Of a stretch of DNA of 64,000 nt, positions 8,920-17,497 are shown piece after piece. The translations under genes were made by a program, and so were the position numbers. Each line of letters starts with the position of its first letter. Position 1 is the first letter of the stretch. Source of the DNA: Mycobacterium paraffinicum. GTDB lineage: Bacteria > Actinomycetota > Actinomycetes > Mycobacteriales > Mycobacteriaceae. The stretch lies in assembly GCF_001907675.1 (NCBI RefSeq), contig NZ_MPNT01000006.1, forward strand, positions 124,001-188,000, written 5' to 3'. Under the pieces are notes generated by a model. It was not told the DNA's origin. It searched no databases and saw only the letters and a list, made by a program, of their open reading frames with translations.

Positions 8920-9939
8920 GTGGACCTGAGCTTAACGAGCGAACAGCGGCAGCTGGTGGATTCTTTCGCCGCACTGTTCACCCGCGAGTCGACCTCCGAG
9001 CGCATCCGGGCGGCCGAGCCGTCGGGCTTCGATCTCAAGCTGTGGAAGGCGCTGCTCGATACCGGTGCGGTTGAGATGGCAGTCGGTGAGGCCGATGGCG
9101 GATGGGGCGCCTCCGAATTGGAACTCGCGTTGATCGCCGAACAGTTTGGCCGCGCAGTTGCATCGGCACCGATCATCGAAGCGCAGGTCGCCGCCCGGAC
9201 GCTGTCCGAGTCCGGGGAGACCGGCGCCGGGCTGCTGAGCGAGGTCCTTGCCGGCGAAAGACTGGCCACGTTCGCGCCCCGCGCCGCATGCGATGGGCGG
9301 TTGAGCCTGGTGCCCGCAGGGGCGGTGGCAGACCACGTAGTCGCCCTGTCGGAGGGTCGGCTGCTGGCAGCGCCGATCGGAGACGGCCGCACCGCGGTGG
9401 GAAATCTCGCGTCAATGCCCTTGGCCGACATCACAATTGGGGATGACTTCGTTGTGCTCGCCGACGGAGCAGGGGCGCGTGAATTATTTTCGCGGGCGCT
9501 CGACCTGTGGCTGGCGATGACCGCCGTCGCGTTGGCCGGCGCCGCCAAGAGGGCCGTGGAGATCGGCGTCGACTACGCCAAACAACGCCACGCATTCGGC
9601 GCCGCAATCGGTTCCTTCCAAGCCGTGTCGCACCCGCTGGCCGACAGCGCCACCGCCGCCGACGGGGCCAGGTTGCTCGGGCTGAAGGCGGCCTGCGCCT
9701 TCGCCGACGAGCCGGACCGTGTTCGCGAACTGGCGGCCATGGCCTTCGCGTTCGCCTACGAGACGGCGCGGGATGCGACGCGGCGCAGCCTGCACATCCA
9801 CGGCGGATACGGGTTCGGTATGGAGGGTGACATCCAGTTGTACTACCGCCGGGTCCGCGGCTGGGCAATGGTCTTCGGCGATCCCGTGACCGCATTGGAC
9901 CGCTTCGCCGACGCGCGTTACGGCGTCGCCGCCGGCTGA
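8920..9939 (+). CDS. Acyl-CoA dehydrogenase-like protein (short partner subunit)
   Basis: 339 aa from GTG 8920, which has GAGGGA about 9 bp upstream; an in-frame ATG at 8866 lacks this and overlaps the palindrome. The sequence is a divergent acyl-CoA dehydrogenase: N-terminal helices with LTSEQRQLVDSF, a shortened middle domain, and a C-terminal domain with YAKQRHAFGAAIGSFQAV and IHGGYGFGMEGDIQLYYRR. It lacks the Glu-bearing motif seen in canonical enzymes by eye, as expected for one half of a heteromeric FadE pair. It is divergent from the longer dehydrogenase; its end overlaps the convergent thioesterase gene by 22 bp. Confidence 0.85.
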   Translation: MDLSLTSEQRQLVDSFAALFTRESTSERIRAAEPSGFDLKLWKALLDTGAVEMAVGEADGGWGASELELALIAEQFGRAVASAPIIEAQVAARTLSESGETGAGLLSEVLAGERLATFAPRAACDGRLSLVPAGAVADHVVALSEGRLLAAPIGDGRTAVGNLASMPLADITIGDDFVVLADGAGARELFSRALDLWLAMTAVALAGAAKRAVEIGVDYAKQRHAFGAAIGSFQAVSHPLADSATAADGARLLGLKAACAFADEPDRVRELAAMAFAFAYETARDATRRSLHIHGGYGFGMEGDIQLYYRRVRGWAMVFGDPVTALDRFADARYGVAAG

Positions 9940-10376
9940 TCGGGACCCCGGGGCACCAGGATCGCGAAGCTCAACGTCGCCCGTGCCGCGAGCCGGTCTC
10001 GACCGACGTCGAATACGTCGACACCGACGACGATCATCCGTTTTCCCGCCCGGAGCAGAGTGGCGCTCGCCCGCGCGGGGCCCTCGACAATCGGCGCCAG
10101 GAAATGGATCGACATGTCCGCGGTGCCCGCACCGCTACCGTCACCCGCGTGCTTGACGGCAAGCCGGCCCCCGGCCACGTCGATGAGCGTGGCGACCAAC
10201 CCGCCCTGCAGCGCCCCACGGTAGTTCACCAGGTCCGGCCGGTTGTGCAGGTCGACGACGACCGACTCATTGGTGTCGACCACGTCGTAGAACGGCAGCT
10301 GGCCGAACAGGTGACCGCGAATGGTCACCGCCATCGGTTGTGGCGCCGCGTGATCGGACGACGATTCGGCGGTCAC
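9918..10376 (-). CDS. PaaI-family hotdog-fold acyl-CoA thioesterase
   Basis: 152 aa from GTG 10376, which overlaps the stop of the upstream enoyl-CoA hydratase gene (GTGA). Hotdog signatures are visible: HNRPDLVNYRGALQGGLVATLIDVAGG (the HN and GG...D segment that sets up the thioesterase active site across the dimer), then DMSIHFLAPI and ATLLRAGKRM strands. The family hydrolyses acyl- or aryl-CoA esters, often to rescue CoA in catabolic pathways. Operon with the hydratase, consistent with CoA turnover. Its end overlaps the convergent dehydrogenase gene by 22 bp. Confidence 0.85.
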   Translation of the reverse strand: MTAESSSDHAAPQPMAVTIRGHLFGQLPFYDVVDTNESVVVDLHNRPDLVNYRGALQGGLVATLIDVAGGRLAVKHAGDGSGAGTADMSIHFLAPIVEGPARASATLLRAGKRMIVVGVDVFDVGRDRLAARATLSFAILVPRGPDQPAATP

Positions 10377-11281
10377 GCGTCCGACCGGACCTGGTCCTTG
10401 ACCGCCAGGACAATCGGGGGAGCGGTCCGCCAATTCGGTACCCCTTGAGCCTCACCGGCAGTGGGAACCTTGTCCTCCCGGATCTGCGCCCAATGAGAGT
10501 GATTCAGTTGGTGCAACGAGAAACATGATTGCAGCGCGTTGTAGAAGCCCATGTTGTCGACCGACTGGTTCACCGACTCCTTGATCAGTAGGGCCGCCAT
10601 TGTGGGCACTTCGGCGATGCGCCTTGCCAGCTCGAGGGTGCGCTCGGGCAGCTCGTGGCGCTTGAAGATCTTGCTGACCATGCCGAGGCGGTAGGCCTCT
10701 TCGATCCCGATCGCATCGCCGGTGAGCATGAGTTCCTTGGTGCGCCGGGGACCGAACTCCCAGGGGTGGCCGAAGTATTCCATCCCGCACATGCCCAACC
10801 GGGTACCGACCACGTCGGCGAAGCGCACTTCTTCGCTTCCGACGATGAGGTCGCAGGCCCAGATCAGCATGAGTCCCGCCGAGAACACATCGCCGTGCAC
10901 CTGCGCGAGGGTGATCTTGCGGAGGTTGCGCCACCGAAGGTTGTTCTGAAAGAAGTAGTGCCATTCCTGCAGCATGGTTCTCTCCGCACCGTCGCGGGTC
11001 CCGCCGTTGATCGTCACGGTGGGGTGCTGGCCCGGACCCGGGGAGAATTCGGCGCGCGCTTGTGCCGAACCGATATCGTGACCGGACGAGAACATCGGGC
11101 CCTCGCCGGCGAGGATGACCACGCGGACGGTGTCGTCGGTCTCCGCCCGCGCAAACGCCTCGTCGAGTTCGACCAGCATGCCGCGGTTCTGGGCGTTGCG
11201 CTGCTCGGGGCGGTTCAGCGAAATCCGGATGATCATGCCGTCGTCTAAGGTCTCCCACTTCAAGAATTCGTAATCGTTCAC
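10373..11281 (-). CDS. Enoyl-CoA hydratase/isomerase family protein
   Basis: 302 aa from GTG 11281 (MNDYEFLKWE); an alternative GTG at 11305 would add eight residues. Crotonase fold: LNRPEQRNAQNRGM, oxyanion strand GPMFSSGHDIGSA, and VHGDVFSAGLMLIWACDLI. The central VHGDVFSAGL takes the place of the usual NGxAxGGG loop, which is atypical and suggests chemistry other than simple hydration. It is translationally coupled to the downstream hotdog thioesterase and divergent from the DapB-like dehydrogenase gene across a palindrome. Confidence 0.85.
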   Translation of the reverse strand: MNDYEFLKWETLDDGMIIRISLNRPEQRNAQNRGMLVELDEAFARAETDDTVRVVILAGEGPMFSSGHDIGSAQARAEFSPGPGQHPTVTINGGTRDGAERTMLQEWHYFFQNNLRWRNLRKITLAQVHGDVFSAGLMLIWACDLIVGSEEVRFADVVGTRLGMCGMEYFGHPWEFGPRRTKELMLTGDAIGIEEAYRLGMVSKIFKRHELPERTLELARRIAEVPTMAALLIKESVNQSVDNMGFYNALQSCFSLHQLNHSHWAQIREDKVPTAGEAQGVPNWRTAPPIVLAVKDQVRSDA

Positions 11282-11330
11282 CGCTGGCCCTGCTTCCTCG
11301 TCCACGTTCGGTAATGGTGTTATCTGAGTA

Positions 11331-11348
11331 TGAGAAGATATGTTCTCA
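11331..11348. promoter_or_regulatory. Inverted repeat TGAGAA-N6-TTCTCA in divergent promoter
   Basis: TGAGAAGATATGTTCTCA has perfect 6-bp arms around a 6-bp spacer and lies between the divergent enoyl-CoA hydratase and DapB-like genes. The TGAGA half-site matches the palindrome at 8873-8886, suggesting one regulator for both divergent promoters. Confidence 0.45.
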
Positions 11349-11381
11349 CGCTTGGGCCGATGGCGGCCGGAAGGGGTGCCG

Positions 11382-12491
11382 ATGGCGGCCGGTCAACGAA
11401 AGCCACGAGTGATTCTTTGGGGGCCGGGTCAGGTCGGTGTCGGCGCGCTGCGTGCCCTCATCGCGCACCCTGGGCTGGAGTTGGCCGCCGTGGTGGTCCA
11501 CGCCGAAGCCAAGGACGGCAGGGACGCCGGTGACCTGTGTGGAATGCCGGCGACCGGCGTCATTGCCACTCGCGATATCGGTGCCGCCTTATCGACGGAC
11601 GCGGATGTGGTGGCCTATTTCGCCTCGGGGGACTATCGCTACCGCGAGGCGGCGCAGGACATCGCGCGCTGCCTGCGCTCGGGCAAGGATGTGGTGTGCA
11701 CCTCGCTGGTGCCGATGTGCTACCCGCCCGCCGCGGACAAAGAAACGGTCGAACTCCTCGAGGAGGCCTGCGCCGAGGGCGGCACCAGCTTCTTCAACAG
11801 CGGTGTCGACCCCGGGTGGGCCAACGACGTGATCGCGCTGACCATGACAGGCTTCAGCAGCCGCGTCGACACCATCACCATGCTCGAGATACTGGACTAT
11901 GGGCCCATCAACCAACCCGACATCATGTTCGACTTCATGGGTTTCGGTCGCCACCCCGACCATCCGGCGCCGCTGTTCGACACCGAGCGCCTCGCCGCAC
12001 TGTGGGCGCCAACCGTGCATCTCGTTGCCGACGGCGTTGGCCTGCCGCTCGATTCCGTCGAGACAACGATTGAGAAGTGGGTTGCCACAACCCGATACGA
12101 GGTCGCGTCGGGGTGGGTCGAGCCTGGGACGGTGGGGGGCATGCGATTCAAACTGGTCGGAATGGTGGACCGCGAGGAGCGTGTCACGCTCGAACACGTC
12201 ACTCGCATGGGTGAAGACGCCGCGCCCGACTGGCCCCGGCACCCGTCACCGCACGGCGGTTACCGGGTCATCGTCGACGGTCTGCCCACCTACACCGTGG
12301 ACATCGAGATGCACGGCCGCGGGAACAACATGCGCGGCCTGACCTACGCGACGGTCATGCGCGAACTGAACGCCATTCCCGCCGTGATGGCCGCGCCGCC
12401 CGGCTTGCTGTCGACCCTCGATTTGCCTCTGGTCACCGGTCCGGTGCGCGGCGGAACCTGGCGGGGTGTGTTGCCTGCGAAGGGGAAGTGA
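11382..12491 (+). CDS. DapB-like NAD(P)-dependent dehydrogenase
   Basis: 369 aa from ATG 11382, which has GGAAGGGG about 8 bp upstream; an in-frame ATG at 11340 overlaps the palindrome and is disfavoured. An N-terminal Rossmann fold opens with ILWGPGQVGVGAL and is followed by a DapB-type dimerisation/substrate domain. Members of this family include 2,4-diaminopentanoate dehydrogenase and many uncharacterised mycobacterial enzymes next to acyl-CoA genes. The nitroreductase start follows immediately after its stop codon, so the two are co-translated. True dihydrodipicolinate reductase activity is unlikely given length and context. Confidence 0.8.
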   Translation: MAAGQRKPRVILWGPGQVGVGALRALIAHPGLELAAVVVHAEAKDGRDAGDLCGMPATGVIATRDIGAALSTDADVVAYFASGDYRYREAAQDIARCLRSGKDVVCTSLVPMCYPPAADKETVELLEEACAEGGTSFFNSGVDPGWANDVIALTMTGFSSRVDTITMLEILDYGPINQPDIMFDFMGFGRHPDHPAPLFDTERLAALWAPTVHLVADGVGLPLDSVETTIEKWVATTRYEVASGWVEPGTVGGMRFKLVGMVDREERVTLEHVTRMGEDAAPDWPRHPSPHGGYRVIVDGLPTYTVDIEMHGRGNNMRGLTYATVMRELNAIPAVMAAPPGLLSTLDLPLVTGPVRGGTWRGVLPAKGK

Positions 12492-13148
12492 GTGGACGAG
12501 AACGTCGCACCGGCATCGGCGGACGTATGGGAGGTCATGCGCTCCGCGTCGGCTGTCCGGCGCTACCGCGACGAACCCGTTTCCGACACGGCGATCGAGG
12601 CCTGCCTGCGGGCGGCGAGCTGGGCGCCCTCCGGAGGCAATCAGCAGCCGTGGAAGTTCGTCGTACTTCGATCGAGCAGCTTGCGCGACGTCATCACCGC
12701 GGCGGCGCGTAAGACGTGGGAAATAATGACCGACTTCTACCGCCTTTCCGTGCCCGACGACCGGGCCGACGACCCCAAATCGCGGGTGCTGCGAACGATG
12801 GCCGAACACATGAGGGTCGGCGGCGACGCGCCCGTGCTCGTGCTGTTCTGTGTCCAGCCACAACGGGGAACCACCGAACTCCAGCAGGGCGGCTCCATTT
12901 TCCCCGCCGTGCAGAACTTCTTGCTCGCGGCTCGCGCGCAAGGCCTAGGCGCCGCGATCACCCTGTGGCACGGGTCGTGTGAGGATCAACTGCGGTCCAT
13001 GGTCGAAATCCCCGACGACTGGAAAATCGCTACCCTGCTGACGGTCGGTTGGCCCAAGGGGGGACACCACCCGGTGCGGCGGAAACCGTTGGAAGAGGTT
13101 GCGGCGATCGACCTTTGGGACCGGCCTTGGGGTAAGACAGAGGGGTGA
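12492..13148 (+). CDS. Nitroreductase-family FMN oxidoreductase
   Basis: 218 aa; the GTG start abuts the preceding TGA with no gap. FMN-binding signatures are clear: SAVRRYRDEPVSD at the N-terminus and AASWAPSGGNQQPWKF (phosphate-binding Ser-x-x-Asn), with a C-terminal VGWPKGGHHPVRRKP strand. The family reduces nitro groups, quinones, enoates or halogenated aromatics with NAD(P)H. Its partner gene encodes a DapB-like dehydrogenase, so the pair may perform consecutive redox steps. Substrate unknown. Confidence 0.87.
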   Translation: MDENVAPASADVWEVMRSASAVRRYRDEPVSDTAIEACLRAASWAPSGGNQQPWKFVVLRSSSLRDVITAAARKTWEIMTDFYRLSVPDDRADDPKSRVLRTMAEHMRVGGDAPVLVLFCVQPQRGTTELQQGGSIFPAVQNFLLAARAQGLGAAITLWHGSCEDQLRSMVEIPDDWKIATLLTVGWPKGGHHPVRRKPLEEVAAIDLWDRPWGKTEG

Positions 13149-13229
13149 CGGCCCCTCGTGACGGCGTTCCGCGACGTCCCGCGGTGATGCACCGACGTCG
13201 CGGGATGAAGCGGGAATCGATGGTGCCGC

Positions 13230-14759
13230 ATGCAGTTGCGTGATCACGCGGGATCGGCGAAACCTGCTGTCATCCTCCATCCTTCGGGGACGGTAGTGAG
13301 CTTCGCGGACCTCGAAGCCGGAGCGAACAGGCTCGCACACTTCTTGCGACGTTCGGGGTTGCTCGCCGGGGATACTGTCGCGATCCTCATGGAGAACAAC
13401 GAACACATCCACACAGCGATGTGGGCGGCCAGGCGCAGCGGTTTGTACTACACGCTGGTCAACACCAACCTCAGCCACTCCGAGATCGCGTACGTCATCA
13501 CAGACAGTGGCGCGAAGGCCATCGTCTCCTCGGCGGCAATGCGCGACGCATGCCGCGAACTGTCCGACCGGCTCGGGGACGGCCTGCCAACAGTCGCGTT
13601 GATAGCCGACGACGACCTCCGCGGCTGGCGGCGCTACCCGGAATGCGTGGCTGCCGAACCTTCGACGCCCATCACCGATGAGTGTGACGGCCAGCTCCTG
13701 CAATACTCCGCGGGCAGCACCGGTCGCCCCAAGGGCATCCGTCGACCGCTGAAATCGCCGAACTCCGGCGTGTCAAGTTTGTCGACACCCGTCTTCGGGG
13801 CGCTCGGGGTGAGCCGCGACTCGGTCTACTTGAGTCCCGCGCCCACCTACCATACTGCGCCGGCCATGTGGACCATGGCGGCGCAATCGGTCGGCGCGAC
13901 AACGATTCTCATGCAGAAGTTCGACGCCGAGGATGCGCTCTCATGCATACAGCGATACGGCGTGACACATGCGCAGTTTGTGCCGACGATGTTTGTCCGG
14001 ATGCTACGGCTGCCTCAAGAGATCAGGACGCGCTACGACCTCTCCACGTTGCGGCGAGTCGTCCACGCCGCTGCGCCATGCCCGCCCGAGATCAAGCGCC
14101 AGATGATCGACTGGTGGGGCCCGATCGTGGACGAGTACTACGGGTCATCCGAAGGCGCCGGTATCTCGTTCATCCGCGCCGACGAGTGGCTTGCCCACCC
14201 GGGATCGGTGGGCAAGCCGATGCTGGGCACGCCGCACATCCTCGACGACGAGGGCCGCGAGCTCGAACCCGGGCAGATCGGTGCGATCTATTACGAGGGC
14301 GGTTATCCCTTCGAGTACCTCAACGACGAAGCGCAGACGGCCGCGGCCCGCAGCGCGGAGGGTTGGGTCACCGTGGGCGACGTTGGTTATCTCGACGAAG
14401 AGGGCTACCTCTATCTCACCGATCGCCGCAATCACATGATCATCTCCGGCGGAGTGAACATCTATCCTCAGGAGACGGAGAACCGTCTCATCGGCCACCC
14501 ACTGGTGGTCGATGCCGCCGTGTTCGGCGTGCCCGACCCGGTGATGGGGCAGTCGGTGACCGCCGTCGTGCAACTGGCGGATCCCGCCCTGGCTTCCGAG
14601 GAACTTGCCGAGGAGCTGATCACGTGGCTGCGGAATCGCCTGGCGCACTACAAGTGTCCGCGCAGGCTGCACTTCGATGCGAACCTCCCGCGCAGTGACG
14701 CCGGCAAGCTGTACAAGCGGGAGCTCATCGAGAAGTACGCGGCTGGCCCCGGAGGCTAG
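13230..14759 (+). CDS. Acyl-CoA synthetase (FadD-type AMP-binding ligase)
   Basis: 509 aa. ANL-superfamily ligase: P-loop-like LLQYSAGSTGRPKGI, YYGSSEGAG (A5 motif), VTVGDVGYLDEEGYLYLTDR (A7/A8 hinge) and catalytic Lys in SDAGKLYKREL near the C-terminus. Length and the YLYLTDRRNHMI motif fit acyl-CoA ligases rather than NRPS A domains. ATG 13230 is chosen. The 81 bp upstream contain an imperfect inverted repeat around CCCGCGG/CGCGGG and no gene. It probably activates a carboxylic acid for the CoA-dependent enzymes on its left; it converges with the membrane-protein gene. Confidence 0.88.
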   Translation: MQLRDHAGSAKPAVILHPSGTVVSFADLEAGANRLAHFLRRSGLLAGDTVAILMENNEHIHTAMWAARRSGLYYTLVNTNLSHSEIAYVITDSGAKAIVSSAAMRDACRELSDRLGDGLPTVALIADDDLRGWRRYPECVAAEPSTPITDECDGQLLQYSAGSTGRPKGIRRPLKSPNSGVSSLSTPVFGALGVSRDSVYLSPAPTYHTAPAMWTMAAQSVGATTILMQKFDAEDALSCIQRYGVTHAQFVPTMFVRMLRLPQEIRTRYDLSTLRRVVHAAAPCPPEIKRQMIDWWGPIVDEYYGSSEGAGISFIRADEWLAHPGSVGKPMLGTPHILDDEGRELEPGQIGAIYYEGGYPFEYLNDEAQTAAARSAEGWVTVGDVGYLDEEGYLYLTDRRNHMIISGGVNIYPQETENRLIGHPLVVDAAVFGVPDPVMGQSVTAVVQLADPALASEELAEELITWLRNRLAHYKCPRRLHFDANLPRSDAGKLYKRELIEKYAAGPGG

Positions 14760-14813
14760 GCCACGTCAAACAAGGGGGGATGGCTCGGGTCGCCGAAATA
14801 GACCTGACAAAGG

Positions 14814-16061
14814 TTACATCATCCGCGGTCCACCGAAACCCGGAACGGTGCCCACCGGGATCAGCGCGAATGTTACGGCGAGAAAAATGAAGAAACGCAG
14901 CGCTTTTCGCGTGGGCGCGCACTCGATCTCCGGCCGGCCCGCCGCGAAGAGGATGAACACCACGCCGACATCGAACGTCACGATCGTCAGCCAGCGAGTC
15001 CAGTCATAGCCGGTCAAAAAGACCGGACCGATCAACAGCAGCCCGCCGGCGACCCACGTCATCCGGCCCCGCAGCGCCTCGACGAACGTGCCGAGCGGCA
15101 CGCCCGATATGGTACTGAGCCCCCACATGCTCAGCACCAGGGCGCCGGCGCCGAAGATCAGAGAGACCGTGAGACCGAGCATGCCGATGTGGCCGACGGC
15201 GCGGACGGCATCGCCGATTCCGTTGTCGTAATTCGGCATCACGTTGCGGCACACCCAGTCGTGATAGTCGGTTCGAATGGATTGCCCGTCAACAACATAG
15301 TGCAGCAAGGTGGTCGGCGACGTGACCGTGGCAAACGGGTTGGGCATCACGCGATGGGGGACCGACGCACACAGTTGAGCCGCGATGCCGTGCCGGCCGA
15401 ACGCCCCCACCGCGGCCGTCGTGCAGACTCCCGGCGTCACCGCCAGGAGGGCGCCCGGACCCCGATCGGTTCCCAGCGCACCGCCCAGGGCGACGATCCC
15501 CAGCACCGCCCCCAGCGCAAACTGCAGGCCGATCGCCTCGTGCACCAGCGTCAACGCCGCGATCGCGGCGCCGTAGGCCGCGCACCATGTCATCGCGACC
15601 TTGCGGGAACGCACCAACACCAACGCAGAAGAGAACAGCGCCAGGGCCGCCCCGCCGAACAGGTCCGGCCGGGCCGAATACGCCGCAAACGGAACACCGA
15701 AGGGCAGCAACGGAATCAGCAGCGCAACCATCAGCCCCCGCTCGGACCGACGGCGGCCAAAGAGCACCACACCCGCGACCACTGCCAGGCCGCACAGATA
15801 GACCGCCGTCGACAGCCACCGCAGACCGAGCGTGACCGCGAAGTAGTGCCCGGGGAGCAAGCCAACCAGTTCACCGCCGAGCCCGCGGCGCACGAACCCG
15901 TGCGTGTAGTCGGCGGCGTAGTACGACATCCAGTACACGTCGAGCGGAACGACTTTGATCGCAAACCACATCACGGCCAGCGCCCAAGCCGCGATCGCGG
16001 CGGCGCCGGCCGCGTACCTGTGGCGGTATGCGCGCCGGTCCGGCTCGACGTCCAGGGTCAC
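14814..16061 (-). CDS. Polytopic membrane protein in PapA operon
   Basis: 415 aa from GTG 16061, overlapping the stop of the upstream PapA-like gene (GTGA). About ten hydrophobic segments span the length: the first at residues 15-36 (AAIAAWALAVMWFAIKVV), followed by the extracytoplasmic-looking loop ADYTHGFVRRGLGG, which resembles the first loop of GT-C-like and polysaccharide membrane proteins. No catalytic motif can be assigned. Last gene of a four-gene leftward operon with two acyltransferases, so a role in lipid or glycolipid assembly or translocation is inferred. It shows no resemblance to MmpL or to the small SL-1 protein Sap that I can see. Confidence 0.75.
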   Translation of the reverse strand: MTLDVEPDRRAYRHRYAAGAAAIAAWALAVMWFAIKVVPLDVYWMSYYAADYTHGFVRRGLGGELVGLLPGHYFAVTLGLRWLSTAVYLCGLAVVAGVVLFGRRRSERGLMVALLIPLLPFGVPFAAYSARPDLFGGAALALFSSALVLVRSRKVAMTWCAAYGAAIAALTLVHEAIGLQFALGAVLGIVALGGALGTDRGPGALLAVTPGVCTTAAVGAFGRHGIAAQLCASVPHRVMPNPFATVTSPTTLLHYVVDGQSIRTDYHDWVCRNVMPNYDNGIGDAVRAVGHIGMLGLTVSLIFGAGALVLSMWGLSTISGVPLGTFVEALRGRMTWVAGGLLLIGPVFLTGYDWTRWLTIVTFDVGVVFILFAAGRPEIECAPTRKALRFFIFLAVTFALIPVGTVPGFGGPRMM

Positions 16062-17497
16062 CGTCCGGTCCGGCCCGCGTAGACGGTGGTGGCGGACAGC
16101 TGCAGGTCGGCCAGCGCGCTACAGGCGAGCTCGCGGGCGGCCGCCGCACTGTCGGTCCCGCTTCGGCACGCGATGACGTTGAGAAACCGGCTACCGTTGA
16201 ACGTTCCTGTGCTGCAGAACAGTTGGCCATGGTTTTGCTCGATGCGGCGACGTGTGATGCCCTGCTCGGCCAGCCGGATGCATACCTCGGCTGCGTCCGC
16301 TCCGTCGATGCGGCCCACGGCGGCGTCCAGGCTCCCCAGGTTGGAGCAGCCAACCGGAAGTTGACCGGCCGACATGGCAACGCCCTCGGCGCGCCGGACC
16401 AGCCATCGTGGCGTGAACGGAATGAGCGGCAATCCGGCAAGCAATTCGTTGGGTTGCCGCTGCAGCGACGTCAGCAGCCTCTTGACATCCGCCCGCACGG
16501 GGCTCAAGTCGTCGACCGCCGCCACTGCGTCGACGGCGAGCGTGATCGAAGTCAACGCGTTCGCCCGGTCGTCATCGGGAGTGCGATCGCTGACCGGAAG
16601 GACGACCGTCACCGAATTTCCGTCGGCAAGCACCCTATCCATCCGGTGAGCCAGCCGAGCCGCGAATGCGACGAATAGTGTGTTGCTGCTTCCGTTGAGG
16701 GCACACGCGCGCGCTTCCCATGCCGCGGCGTCGGTTTGCATCGTGACCGATGGCAGCGCGGTGCGCTCGTCGTCGATCGGCAGAGGCGGACGTGGTCGCC
16801 GCCGCGCGGGCGAAACCCGCGGGCCGGACGACGCCCTGAGCAAGATCGTCAGAGTCGCGATCAGCGCGCGGATGACCGCCGGCAAGGCGTTAACCGCATC
16901 GGCCAGGTCCTCGAAGACGACCCGCAGCCGGCCGCGCGAATTCGGCTGCGGATAGCGATGTTTACGGCCCTCCGCGTTGACCGCCTCCGTTATTGCCGCG
17001 ATGAGTCCGAGCCCGTCGACCACACAATGCGATGCCACCAAGGTGACCGCCGCACCGCCACCGTCAAACGGCAGCACGCCGAGGTGAAACGTCGGCCCGA
17101 ACTCGGGATCGACGGGCACCTGCGCCCGTTGTTCGACCCACGCACCGAGCTCCGACCGGGGTCGGCGTGGTTCCAGCGCGATATCGGGTGAGCGGTAGTC
17201 GGCCACCCAGCGGTGACGCCCGAACGGCAACGGCGAACGCTCGATCCGGCGTCCGAGAAGGCCCCCGGCGAGATTGGCGCGGAAGACCCGCAATTGGTCG
17301 ATATCCACGTCGCGGTCGTACACCCACGTGCACTGCACAGTACTGCCTTGACCGGTGGCGCGCAGCCGTAAGAAAGCGGCCTGGTCCAGCAATGCCAACT
17401 TCGGCACCGGAGTTTCGCCGTGCTCGCGGCGCGGCCCGCCGACACGTCTGCGCTGGGTCTCGATGCCGGGACCCCGCGCGGGAGAACGCAAATCCAT
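16058..17497 (-). CDS. PapA-like acyltransferase (condensation-domain fold), second of pair
   Basis: 479 aa from ATG 17497, which shares one base with the stop of the preceding papA gene (TGATG); the open frame extends to 17650 but that part overlaps the other gene. The catalytic motif reads SHCVVDG, i.e. His157-x3-Asp161-Gly162, keeping the essential His and Asp of the HHxxxDG acyltransferase family. Sequence C-terminal to this matches the two-lobed chloramphenicol-acetyltransferase-like fold (for example GNSVTVVLPVSDRT, SNLGSLDAAVG). More divergent than its neighbour, nearer to stand-alone condensation proteins than to PapA1/PapA2. Probably transfers an acyl group in making an unknown surface lipid. 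Confidence 0.82.
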   Translation of the reverse strand: MDLRSPARGPGIETQRRRVGGPRREHGETPVPKLALLDQAAFLRLRATGQGSTVQCTWVYDRDVDIDQLRVFRANLAGGLLGRRIERSPLPFGRHRWVADYRSPDIALEPRRPRSELGAWVEQRAQVPVDPEFGPTFHLGVLPFDGGGAAVTLVASHCVVDGLGLIAAITEAVNAEGRKHRYPQPNSRGRLRVVFEDLADAVNALPAVIRALIATLTILLRASSGPRVSPARRRPRPPLPIDDERTALPSVTMQTDAAAWEARACALNGSSNTLFVAFAARLAHRMDRVLADGNSVTVVLPVSDRTPDDDRANALTSITLAVDAVAAVDDLSPVRADVKRLLTSLQRQPNELLAGLPLIPFTPRWLVRRAEGVAMSAGQLPVGCSNLGSLDAAVGRIDGADAAEVCIRLAEQGITRRRIEQNHGQLFCSTGTFNGSRFLNVIACRSGTDSAAAARELACSALADLQLSATTVYAGRTGR

